Source: Kribbella catacumbae DSM 19601
Lineage (GTDB): Bacteria; Actinomycetota; Actinomycetes; Propionibacteriales; Kribbellaceae
Length of the DNA: 54,445 nucleotides
Direction: 5' to 3'
Assembly: GCF_000372465.1 (NCBI RefSeq)
Contig: NZ_AQUZ01000057.1
Location: 1 to 54,445 of the forward strand
Shown: positions 42,369 through 52,500 of the stretch, piece after piece
Position numbering within the stretch: the stretch's first letter is position 1
Layout of the letters: every line of letters begins with the position of its first letter
Translations under genes and position numbers: made by a program
Notes under the pieces: model-generated
What the model was told of the DNA's origin: nothing
The model's input: only the letters and a program-made list of their open reading frames with translations
The model's database searches: none

Positions 42369-42830
42369 TCAGTGACCCGAGCTCTGGCAGGGACGGGCGC
42401 GGAGATCCGCTACGTAGTCGTCCGGCGCGCCTGCCGCCTCGGCCGCCTCGGCGAGGATGCCCAGGTAGCGCGCGGAGGGCAGGCCGCCCTCGTAGGCGTT
42501 CAGCACGTACATCCAGGCCAGCTGCTCGCCGTCCAGGGTCTGCACCCGGACCTGGATCTTGCGGTAGACGCCCTGGTCGATCCACTCCCACTCGTCCAGG
42601 CGCTCGACGTCCTTCGGGCTGACGTCGTACAGGGCGACGAAAACCTGGTTCGTCGGGTCGCTGGGGTCCTCGACGACGGTCGCCATCGAGCCCTCCCAGC
42701 CGAGTTCCTCGCCCCCGAAGGTGAGGCGCCAGCCGACGATCCACCCGGTCCCGCGCAGGGGGGAGTACGGGCACCGCTCGGCCATCAAGTTCGGGTCCAG
42801 ATTCGACGCAAACGCGGCGTACAGGGTCAC
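42369..42830 (-). CDS. Gamma-glutamylcyclotransferase-family protein
   Basis: The 153-aa protein from GTG 42830 begins with TLYAAFASNLDPNLMAERCP, the family's Y-x-S-N-x-x-x-x-x-M substrate-loop motif in variant form. VALYDVSPKDVERLDEWE follows, supplying the acidic catalytic residue. Family members cyclise gamma-glutamyl amino acids or peptides to 5-oxoproline. A shorter ATG start would remove the motif and is rejected. It is divergent from lpdA with 31 bp between starts. Confidence 0.82.
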   Translation of the reverse strand: MTLYAAFASNLDPNLMAERCPYSPLRGTGWIVGWRLTFGGEELGWEGSMATVVEDPSDPTNQVFVALYDVSPKDVERLDEWEWIDQGVYRKIQVRVQTLDGEQLAWMYVLNAYEGGLPSARYLGILAEAAEAAGAPDDYVADLRARPCQSSGH

Positions 42831-42861
42831 GAGATCACAGGATACGGAACAATGGCCTCTC

Positions 42862-44241
42862 GTGGCGCGAGTTGTGATCATCGGTGGCGGTCCAGGCGGG
42901 TACGAAGCGGCGAGTGCGGCCGCCCAACTAGGGGCGGAGGTGACAGTCGTCGACTCCGACGGGATCGGCGGTTCGTGCGTGCTCACGGACTGCGTCCCGA
43001 GTAAGACGCTGATCGCCACGGCGGAGGTGATGACCGAGGTCGAAGAGGCCGGTCAGCTCGGCGTCCGGGTGGAGGACGGCGACGACGATCCGGCGAACTC
43101 CGTGCGTGTCGATCTCTCCGTCATCAACAAACGCGTCAAGGCGCTGGCGGCGGCCCAGTCGGAGGGGATCAGCCGGCGGCTGGCCGCCGACAAGATCCGG
43201 GTGATCGACGGGCGCGGCCGGATGGACGGTCCCGAGACCGTGGTTGTCGGCGACGAGCGGCTGGACGCCGAGGTGGTGCTGATCGCCACTGGAGCAAGGC
43301 CGCGCATCCTCAAGGGCTCCGAGCCCGACGGTGAGCGGATCCTGACCTGGGAGCAGGTCTATGAGCTCGACGAACTGCCCGAGCGGCTGATCGTCGTCGG
43401 GTCCGGTGTCACCGGCGCGGAGTTCGCGAGCGCGTACGACGCGCTGGGCAGCGACGTGGTGCTGGTCTCCTCGCGGGACCGAGTGCTGCCGGGTGAAGAC
43501 CAGGACGCGGCCGCAGTACTGGAGGACGTGTTCAAGCGGCGCGGCATGACGGTCCTGAGCAAGTCCCGCGCCGAGTCGGTGAAGCGGCAGGGCGACGGTG
43601 TCGTGGTGACGCTGACCGACGGCCGCAAGGTCGAGGGCTCGCACGCGCTGCTGGCGGTCGGATCGCTGCCGAACACCGAAGACATGGGACTCGTCGAGTC
43701 GGGCGTGTCGCTGGGCGACGGCGGCTTCGTCACGGTCGACAAGGTGTCGCGGACGACCGCGCGGGGCGTGTACGCCGCGGGTGACTGCACCGGCGTACTG
43801 ATGCTCGCCTCGGTGGCAGCCATGCAGGGGCGGATCGCTATGTCGCACGCACTCGGCGACGCGGTGGCGCCGCTGAACCAGTCGACCGTGTCGTCGAACG
43901 TCTTTACCGCGCCCGAGATCGCCACGGTCGGCCTGACGCAGGCGGCGCTGGATGCCGGCGGCAGTACGGCGATGGTCGTCAAGGTGCCGCTCGCCGACAA
44001 CGCCCGAGCCAAGATGCAGGGCGTCCGAGACGGCTTCGTAAAACTCTTCTGCCTCCCCAACACCGGCATCATCGTCGGCGGCGTAGTGGTCGCACCCCGG
44101 GCCAGCGAGCTGATCCACCCGATCTCCCTAGCCGTAGGCGCCCGCCTGACGGTCGACCAGGTAGCCCAGTCATTCACTGTCTACCCCTCAGTCTCCGGCT
44201 CAATAGCCGAAGCAGCCCGCCGCCTCCACACCCGCTCATGA
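42862..44241 (+). CDS. lpdA: LpdA-type NAD(P)H-quinone/disulfide oxidoreductase flavoprotein
   Basis: The 459-aa protein has an FAD-binding GGGPGGYEAA (8-17), a redox-like pair C39-x4-C44 (GGSCVLTDCVPSK), NAD-binding GSGVTGAEFAS, and the second FAD motif YAAGDCTG. A dimerisation domain follows. The His-Glu pair expected near the end of true lipoamide dehydrogenases is absent, as in mycobacterial LpdA (Rv3303c), which reduces quinones. GTG 42862 is followed directly by the FAD motif. Confidence 0.88.
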   Translation: MARVVIIGGGPGGYEAASAAAQLGAEVTVVDSDGIGGSCVLTDCVPSKTLIATAEVMTEVEEAGQLGVRVEDGDDDPANSVRVDLSVINKRVKALAAAQSEGISRRLAADKIRVIDGRGRMDGPETVVVGDERLDAEVVLIATGARPRILKGSEPDGERILTWEQVYELDELPERLIVVGSGVTGAEFASAYDALGSDVVLVSSRDRVLPGEDQDAAAVLEDVFKRRGMTVLSKSRAESVKRQGDGVVVTLTDGRKVEGSHALLAVGSLPNTEDMGLVESGVSLGDGGFVTVDKVSRTTARGVYAAGDCTGVLMLASVAAMQGRIAMSHALGDAVAPLNQSTVSSNVFTAPEIATVGLTQAALDAGGSTAMVVKVPLADNARAKMQGVRDGFVKLFCLPNTGIIVGGVVVAPRASELIHPISLAVGARLTVDQVAQSFTVYPSVSGSIAEAARRLHTRS

Positions 44242-44250
44242 GGTAGAACC

Positions 44251-44350
44251 GTCCCGACCGACAGGACATAGTCTCCGTATTGCGCCTGGCCGCTGCCCCT
44301 CTGAGCGTGGAGAGCGGTCGGCCGGCGGACTATGTCCTGTCGGTAGGGAC
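44251..44350. repeat. Family C intergenic hairpin repeat
   Basis: The arms GTCCCGACCGACAGGACATAGT and its near complement (one mismatch) lie between the convergent lpdA and small secreted protein genes. Relatives are at 15091-15192 and 17498-17587. It may serve as their terminator. Confidence 0.88.
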
Positions 44351-44357
44351 AGCGAGA

Positions 44358-44699
44358 TCAGCTAGGGGTGTCGGCCGACTCGTCGCCCGGGGTGTTTGCC
44401 GAAGCGGTGTCGCCGGGAGTGTTAGCGGAGGCTGCCCCCGCAGGGGTGTTGGCCGACGTGGTGTCGCCGGGTGTGTTGGCTGAGGCCGGTTCGCCTGGGG
44501 TGTTGGTGCTGGCTACCTCGCCAGGGGTGTCGGCAGAGGCTGCGACCGGCGCAGCATTCGTCGTACCGGGGGCAGTGGCCGTCGGGTTCGCCGGCTGCGG
44601 GTCGTTGAGGTTCGGCGCGGCGTACGCTGCGGTGCCCAGGCCAATCGTGGAGATGGCGGCAACAGATCCGACTACGGCCCACTTACGCGTTGCTGACAT
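44358..44699 (-). CDS. Small secreted protein with seven 9-residue repeats
   Basis: The 113-aa protein starts at ATG 44699 (AAAGGAA upstream). The signal peptide (SATRKWAVVGSVAAI.., cleavage near AYA-AP) leads to a Pro/Asn linker and then about seven copies of the 9-residue unit S-A-N/D-T-P-G-D-T-x to the C-terminus. The DNA is a 27-bp minisatellite. The start lies inside the end of the upstream kinase-like gene, so the two are co-transcribed. It is likely a flexible, low-complexity wall or surface protein. The function is unknown. Confidence 0.75.
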   Translation of the reverse strand: MSATRKWAVVGSVAAISTIGLGTAAYAAPNLNDPQPANPTATAPGTTNAAPVAASADTPGEVASTNTPGEPASANTPGDTTSANTPAGAASANTPGDTASANTPGDESADTPS

Positions 44700-45909
44700 G
44701 GTGATTCCTTTCATCATGGAGCTCGTGGCTCCGGTTGACCCGGCCTGCGGCTTCGGCCCAGCGTTCGGCCAGGACGAGTCGTGCCCGGGTTGCTTGCTGC
44801 CAGCCGGCTTCCTGCACGCGGTGCGGTCCGGTGGCGAGTGAGAGGACGACCGACGCGACCCGCAGCCTCAGCTGGCGTGGGTCGACGTGACGGTCGAAGG
44901 TGGACAGACAGTGGGTGGCATAGGCGCCGATAGCGGCGGCATGACGCGGCAGCACCTCCGCAAGCACACTCAGATGCCCAACCAGACAAGCGAGATCATC
45001 GACGCGATCACCCGGCCCGGCCGTGTCGATATCCAGCAGCCCGCTCACCGAGCCCTGCGCGTCCACAAAGACCTGCGCCTCATAGGAGTCGCTATGCACC
45101 GGTACGACGGCCCCGGCATGGCTTTCGGCGACGATGGTGCCGGCAAGCTCGGTGGCAGCTCCAGCCAACTCCGGTACGACGGCGCCGACCGCACGTGCGT
45201 AGTACTCGGTCCGCCCCAGCCAGGACGACCGCCTGGGAGCATCGAGGAGCTCGGCCGGCAAACTGTCGAGAAGCGCGAGCAGCTCCGACGGATCCGGACG
45301 TGGCCCGCCTGAGCGCAGTACGGACCTCAGACTCCGACCGGGCAAGCCCTCCAGCACCAGCAGCCCGTCGTCGCTCCAACCCAGACTGCGAGGAGCCGGT
45401 ACTCCGGCGCGTCTCAGCAGTCGGTGCCGATCGTGCAGCGCCTCGACCTTGGCCGACGGAACTACCTTCAAATAAAGGCGTCCCAGCGCCCCAGTCGCCT
45501 CGACGACCGCTCGCCGCAAGGGTCGATAGGACAACAACTCAAGCCTGACCTCCCCACCACCAAGGCCACAACTCTCAAAGAGCGCCGACACGGCCGCGGG
45601 ATTCATCGCGGTCCGCATCCCCGGAAGCAGCGGGTCGGCAACAGCCGCCCAGACCCCGACCTCCAGCTCATCAGCCCCGATGACGGTGACGCCATCGGGC
45701 AGCGCGCCACCAGCAGTCGCGCACAACACCTCAGTCCGAGTAGCAGCCCCCTGCACCAGCTCGACGCGATAAGCAACCGTCGTACCGCCGGCCCGATGAT
45801 CGACCTGCTCCGGCCGCCAGCTCACCAGCCGTCCGCCCGCACCTTCGACGGCGGTGGCCAGCAACTCGCCGGCCGCAGCCCCAGTGAGGAACCCGCTGTC
45901 TTCCGCCAT
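44683..45909 (-). CDS. APH-fold phosphotransferase family protein, atypical catalytic loop
   Basis: The 408-aa protein has a C-terminal APH/choline-kinase fold: VVPVHSDSYEAQVFV is the catalytic loop (HxD kept, the usual Asn replaced by Gln) and GLLDIDTAGPGDRVDDLA the metal segment. An N-terminal part of about 120 residues is not recognised. The Asn-to-Gln change may weaken metal binding. It ends inside the start of the small repeat-protein gene. Confidence 0.8.
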   Translation of the reverse strand: MAEDSGFLTGAAAGELLATAVEGAGGRLVSWRPEQVDHRAGGTTVAYRVELVQGAATRTEVLCATAGGALPDGVTVIGADELEVGVWAAVADPLLPGMRTAMNPAAVSALFESCGLGGGEVRLELLSYRPLRRAVVEATGALGRLYLKVVPSAKVEALHDRHRLLRRAGVPAPRSLGWSDDGLLVLEGLPGRSLRSVLRSGGPRPDPSELLALLDSLPAELLDAPRRSSWLGRTEYYARAVGAVVPELAGAATELAGTIVAESHAGAVVPVHSDSYEAQVFVDAQGSVSGLLDIDTAGPGDRVDDLACLVGHLSVLAEVLPRHAAAIGAYATHCLSTFDRHVDPRQLRLRVASVVLSLATGPHRVQEAGWQQATRARLVLAERWAEAAGRVNRSHELHDERNHHVSNA

Positions 45910-46055
45910 ACCCAGAACACTGCCGGGCCACTATGAGGGACCCGTTAGCCCAATCTGAGAGCTCTCTCATCCACCATCGGTCGGCAGTGCCAGATCGGCC
46001 CGCATAGCGATCCGGATCGCCCGCAGCGGCCCCCAGGCCTGGGTTGCAGCGCGCG

Positions 46056-46163
46056 GCCCGGACCGCCACCACTCACTAACCTCGCCCGGCCAGTCCTGGC
46101 CAGGCGTGCGTGAGCGTGCCTTGGGGTGCGTAGAGCAGGTTGGTCAGTGGTGGCGGTCCGGGC
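46056..46163. repeat. Family D intergenic hairpin repeat
   Basis: The arms 46056-46082 and 46137-46163 match at 25 of 27 positions (GCCCGGACCGCCACCACTCA outermost). The loop contains CCAGGCGTG as in the copy at 8541-8640. Confidence 0.85.
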
Positions 46164-46237
46164 GCTCTACTCACCGCGGCTGAGCACGACGGCCTGGTGA
46201 CCTGTCTGCACCAGTTCGGGTGCCAGGTTGCTGCTGG

Positions 46238-46300
46238 TGGGGAGGGTTCTGGCCGGACCTGGGGCGGATCTTGGCCCCGAACGGGGACATTTGCCTCCCC
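46238..46300 (+). repeat. Family E intergenic element
   Basis: The ends GGGGAGG and CCTCCCC form a short terminal inverted repeat. The interior, GACCTGGGGCGGATCTTGG, aligns with the minus strand of 33546-33603. Confidence 0.65.
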
Positions 46301-46407
46301 GACCGCGGTGATAGCGAGCAGGCCAGCGCTACCCATCCCGCCGCCCGACGCCCCTCATCAAGGCTGTCCGAGCGGCTCGTGTTCAAGAGCGTTACAGGTT
46401 TTTCGGG

Positions 46408-46433
46408 AATGTGCAGGTTGTTGCCAATTGGTG
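46408..46433. promoter_or_regulatory. RHS-shared element upstream of RHS gene 2
   Basis: It matches the element at 17653-17678 at 20 of 26 positions without gaps, including the 13 bases TGCAGGTTGTTGC. The outer arms have lost most of the symmetry. It begins 125 bp before the ATG, against 127 bp for the first RHS gene. Confidence 0.6.
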
Positions 46434-46532
46434 GCTGTCGGTAGTGATCGGGTGCTAATTTACGGGCGGCGCTGGTGGGGTCGGGGGACCCCGGGGTCTT
46501 TGTCAGGTCATCCACGCCCAGGGGGATCGAGC

Positions 46533-49500
46533 ATGCCCACGTCCAGGCTGTCTTTTCGCGCGCGCCGGAACCGGGTTCGTACTGCGAAACTGGTCGCGAT
46601 CGGTGTTGCGCTCGCGGTGCCACTAGCTGGTTTCGGGCCAGCGACGCAGGTGGCACCCGCGGCTGCCAGTACTCCGACCTTGCCGCAGGCTGCGATGTCA
46701 GGGAAGGGTGAGCCGTCGGCGCCCGTCCAGCGGCTGGGGTCGGGGAAGATCCCGCCCGCGCCTCCGCAGACGAACACCGTGAAACCGCCGTCGTTGCGGT
46801 CGATGTTCCCGGTAAACGCCGCGAAGCCAGTAGACGCGGCGCTGGAGCAGCCGGCTCCGAAGGATGTCCCGGCGTTGCCTCCGCAGCAGTCGGCCGTGAA
46901 GGGTTTCGACGCGAAGACGAGCCGGGAGATTCTGGGGAAGCGGGATCGCTTCACGCAGACGTTCGTCAACGCGGATACGACTGAAACGACCGTGGTGTCG
47001 CCGGCGCCGCTCAACTTCAAGAAGCCGGACGGGTCCTGGGCGGACATCGATCCGAACCTGAGGCTGGCTAATCCGGGCGGTTGGGAGACGATCTCGACCG
47101 AGCTCTACTCGTGGATCGCGCCGAAGGCGGACGCGGATCCAGTGGCCAGGATCGAACTGGGCAATGGTCACAACGTCGGCTGGGCGGTGTCAGGGGCGAC
47201 GGGCGTCGCCGGACAGCTGTCCGGTAACAAGGTCCTGTTCGCGGATTTCATGGCTGAAACCGACCTGGAACTGGAGTCACAGCCGCGGGGGATCAAGGAG
47301 ACGATTGTTCTCAAGTCCGCGACGGCTGCCCGTGCGCATGTCTTTCCGCTGAGCCTGTCGGAGAATCTGACAGCAGCCCTGGTCGGCCGAGAGATCGTCC
47401 TGACCGATGAGCACGGTACCGAGCGCGCGCGAATTCCCGCCGGGACGATGGAGGACTCGAATTCTGTCGACGGCCACGCGACGTCGGAAGCGGTGGCGTA
47501 CGAACTGGTGACGGTTGACGGCCGCCAGGCGTTGAAGGTCACGGCGGACAGTGCATGGCTGGACGATCCGGCACGGGTGTACCCGGTGCGGATCGACCCG
47601 ACGGTGTACCCGACCGACCGGCTGACGCCGAACTACGCAGTGAGCGCGGGTCTGAACGGCTCGGTGAGCGGCGCGAGCGACCTGCAGATCGGCTGCCGCC
47701 CAGCAGCAGGCAGCACGAGTTGTTCGTCGGGTACGGGCTGGAACGCCTACAGCGCCTTGCTGTACTTCCCGAACCTGGTGGACGCCTTCCGGTACGACAG
47801 GATCGACGCGGCGAACCTGGAGGTGATGAACTATCAGGCTGACACCTGCTCGTCGCGGGCAGTGAATGTGTATGGCGCGATGGAGGGCTGGTCGGGAACT
47901 CCGCTGTCGCAGTTGAAGTACCCAGGTCCGCAGATGACGCCGTCGGTCATCGCGTCGAAAAGCTTCTCGCGTGGCTATGTGTCGAACAGTACGGGTACGA
48001 CGGCGTGCGCGCCGATGTACGACTCCCTCCCCTTCAACGACGCCGGTCTCTCGTGGTTGCAGAGCCTGGTGGATGGCAAGCGGTCGAACTTCGGCTTCGC
48101 GATGATGGCCAACCAGCGGACCGATCGCTTCTCGTGGAAGAAGTTCGCGGGGATCAATACCGCGAATCCGCCGAGGCTGGCGGTGACACACTCGCCGTAC
48201 CGCGCCGACTATGCGTTCCGGAGCCAGAGTCCGGCTGACTATGTCGCGCAGGACAAGAACGGCAAGTTCCCGATGACGATCACGAACCTGGGCGGCTTCA
48301 CGTGGCAGCCGGGTGACGATTACATGAGCTACCGGGTGTTCAAGAACGGTCAACGGGTCAATGTAACGTCGCTGACCACGCCGGTGACAACCTCGGTTCC
48401 GCATGGCGGGAAGATCAATCTGGATGTCGCTGTTGGTGCTCTGCCTGGTTCTGCTGACGGTGTCGACTATCAGATCGAGTTCTCGATGGTGCATCGTGAT
48501 ACAACGATCCATCGGTGGTACACCGATTGGGGAGTCGACCCGGCGCCGCGGCTGATCACAGTGCTAAACGTGCCACCAGTGGTGAATCCGGCGAAGGTGT
48601 GGCCGCTGAACGGTGCCCAGGCGTACACATTGACTCCGCAGGTGTGGGCGGACGGTATTGACCCGGATGCGCCGGAGAGTACGTTGAAGTACAGCTTCCG
48701 GATCTGTGAGGTCGTCGGTTCGAATCACACCGTGGGTTGCTTCTTCAGCGGTGCATACTCGTCCTCGAAAACGTGGATGGTTCCGGCCGGCAAGCTGGGG
48801 TGGAACCGCGAGTACGAGTGGCAGATCTATGTCCAGGACAACGACGGCGAGCACACGATCGGGCCGGCGATCACGTTGTTCACCGACGTTCCGCAGCCGA
48901 CCATCACGTCGCACATTGCGAACAACGACGGCAAATCGCAGGACAAGCCGTACGACCCGGCGATCGGAAACTACACGACGTCGGCGTTGGACATCGTCGT
49001 GCCTGTGGCAGGACCGGAGCTGAACGTTGCCCGGACGTATAACAGCCTCGATCCGCGGCGTGACGGCTTGTTCGGCGCAGGTTGGTCGAGTCGCTACGAC
49101 ATGCGGCTGGTGATCGAGAACGACGGCAGTGCGCTGGTCACCTATCCAGATGGCCGCCAGGTGCGCTTCGGGAAGAACGCTGACGGCACCTTTGCCGCGC
49201 CGCGCGGCGCGAAGTCGGTGTTGACCGCCAGTACAGCGAACGGGCCGTGGACACTGCAGATCGCGCCAGGGACGAGGTACGAGTTCGCGGCCGGTACAGG
49301 GAAGCTGAGCAAGATCCACAGCACGCTGGGCAAGCCGCTGGCGTTGACCTATCGCGCGAACGGGACGTTGGAAGCCGCGGTGAGCCAGGATGGCGCAGGC
49401 CGCAAGCTGACCTTCAACTGGACTGCTGACAACAAGCACGTCGCATCGGTGAGCACGCAGCCGGTCAACGGGACCCCTTTGACCTGGACCTATGAGTACT

Positions 49501-52500
49501 CCGGTGACGCGCTGACGAAGTCGTGCAACTCGGAGCAGAAGTGCACGACATACGGGTCCGCGCAGGGCTCGCACTATCGCAGTGCAGTGCTGGACAGCAG
49601 GCCCGACGGCTACTTCCGGCTGTCGGACGATGGTGCCGACAACGACGCCACCAACGAGATCGACATCGCGCTGAACGATGGCTTCGGTACCTACAACGGA
49701 GTCCAGTTCGGCCAGGACAGCCCCCTGGCCGGGGTCGGTGATGCAGACAAATCGGTCAGGTTCACCGGCTCTTCTAGCGTGAAGCTGCCGCACGGTCTGG
49801 CCACCCGCAGCCGGGATGCGGCGATCGAACTCTGGTTCAAGACCAGCGGCACGGCGGGGCAACCACTGTTCGGGTACGGATGGGCCATCAAGGGTCAGAT
49901 CAGCCGCGGTATGCCAGCGCTGTACGTCGGCAGTGACGGCAAGCTGCGTGGTCAGTTCTGGCATGGATCTGCCGCACCCATGACATCGGCTCCCGCAGTC
50001 AACGACAACCAGTGGCACCATGTCGTGCTGAGCTCCGTGGGCACCCGGCAGTCGCTGTACCTGGATGGCGTCGCGATTGGCACGATCACCCAGAGCGTGG
50101 TCGACCACGACTTGTTCACGATGAATCAGGTCGGCTCCGCCACGGTCGCAACGCCGAGTGCCTGGCCGGCCTACGGAAATGAGACGACGAAGTACCTCAC
50201 CGGTCAGATCGACGAGGTCGCGCTGTACTCGCACCCGCTGACGACGAAGGAAGTTGCTGCCCATTGGCAGCAAGGCCTTACCTCGGCTGACCAGTTGACG
50301 TCCATCACGTCCGGGGCTGGCCGAAGCACTGCCGAGATCGAGTACAACCCGGCCAAGGATCGTGTACAACGCTATGTCGACGCGGACGGCGGCGCTTGGA
50401 CGATCGGCGACCCAAAGGTGACCGGTACGAGCAAGGACCTGCTCCGCACCGTCAATGTCACAGGACCTGGCTCCACCTCATACGTCTACGAATACGACGC
50501 ACTGGGTGGCTGGTTGCTGCGTACTGGCCGACCGGTGGCTGCCGACACCCACAAGCCCTGGACGGTCGACACGACGCCGCATTGGCCGGAGGACTACTCG
50601 GTCCGCAGCTTCACTCATGACAAGACTGGGCAGCTGACCAAGGTCACCGGTGAAACTGGTGGCGAGGTCAGCATGACCTACGACGCCCGTGGCAACGTGC
50701 TCTCCACCAAGACCTGCCGCACGGTGCCCGCGGCGGATTGCCGGACCGACTACAACACGTACCACGCGCACGAGGCATGGCCGCCGCTGGATCCGCGATG
50801 GGACAAGCTGGCAGCGTTCCGCGATGGCCGGTCGGCGAGCGCGACTGACGACACCTACAAGCGGAGCATGAACCTGACGGTGTCGGGTGATGTCGCGTCG
50901 GAGTTCAGCCCCGATGGTGGGTTGAAGACCTACACCTACACCGACGGTGTGCAGACTGGGCCGGATGGGAAGGCGATGCCACCTGGGCTGTTGAAGACCG
51001 CGACGGTGAAAATGAGCTCGTCGGTCACCTCCTCGACGCAGTACCTGTACAACGAGCACGGTCAGTTGGTGCAGTTGACCGCACCTTCGGGCCTGGTGAC
51101 GAAGTACACCTATGACGAGATCGGGCGGAAGAAGACCGAGACCCAGGTTTCGGACACGTACCCGAGCGGTGTGACCACGACCTACGAGTACGACAAGATG
51201 TCGCGGGTCATCGCGATCACCGGTCCGGTCACCACCGATGCGGTGACCGGAGACCAGCACCAGCAGAAGGCAGACCTCGAGTACGACGCCGATGGCAACG
51301 TCACGAAGACGACCGCGCGGGATCTCAAGACCCCGGACGAGCCGCGGGTGACGACGCTGGAGTACGACGACCGGAACCGGCTGGCTCGCACGATCGATGC
51401 CACTGGCAAGGAAGCCCAGCAAGGCTATGACGCGTCAGGCAACAGGACGTGGTCGGAAGACGCGAACGGGAACCGGTTCGAGTACAAGTACAGCGACCTC
51501 GACATGCTGACCGAGGTCTGGGACATGAACCTGCCGGCCAACCCGAACAACCCGCCGCCCGATGGGCCGCGGGAGGGCATCGAGTACGCAGTACGGTCCA
51601 AGACCCAGTATGACAAGGCCGGCCGTAAATCTGCCGACGTCGACGCGATGGGCAGAGTCGTCACGTACCAGTACAACGCCGACGACACGTTGAAGAGCAG
51701 GACACTGGTCGGCTTCCACGACCCCGACGGCACGACGCGCAACGTCATACTCGAGAACAACGTTTACGACGCTGCGGGCAACCGCATCGAGGCAAACACC
51801 GACAACAACACATTCACCACCAAGTACACGATCGATGCGGCAGGCCGGGTCCTGACCGAAACGGCTGACCCCAATGGCCTGAAGCGGAAGACGACCTACA
51901 CCCACGACCTCGCCGGCAATATCACCAAAGAGGAGACGACCGGCGGATGGTCGAATGCCGACATCGCCGGGCCGACCGCAGTCACTGATGTCACGAGCTA
52001 TGTGTTCGATGCCGCGGGGCGGCGGGTGTCGCAGACGGTAGAGAACACTGGTGGTGTTCAACTCACGACGTCGTGGACCTTTGACCAGCGTGGGTTGTCG
52101 ACGTCGACAACGGCACCGCGTGGCAATGCAGTCGGCGCAGTCAAGGCCGACTTCACCACGACCTACAATTACGACGAGCTGGGCCGCCAGGTGAAGACGG
52201 TGGCACCGAAGGTCAAGGCGGAGCAGGACGGCGGCACTCCGGCTGACGTGCAGCCGACGGCTCTGGTCGGGTACGGCGCGTTCGGTCAGGCGACCTCGTC
52301 GAAGGATGCTCTCGGCAACATCGTGAAGTCGGGCTTCGACCAGCTCGGCCGGACGGTCGAGGTGTCGGCGCCGCAGTACACGCCGCCGGGTGGTCAAGCG
52401 GTGACGCCGAAGTCGAGGTTCGAGTACGACGCCGTCGGCAATGTGCTCGCGCAGATCGACGAGCGGGGGAACGCCACCCGGTTCACCTACAACTATCTGA

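Larger units (their letters stand above)
45910..46532. other. 0.6-kb intergenic region upstream of RHS gene 2
   Basis: No gene is seen. It holds a family D hairpin (46056-46163), a family E element (46238-46300) and the RHS-shared element (46408-46433). TAATTTAC at about 46453-46460 is a possible -10 region. No clear -35 box was found. Confidence 0.6.
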
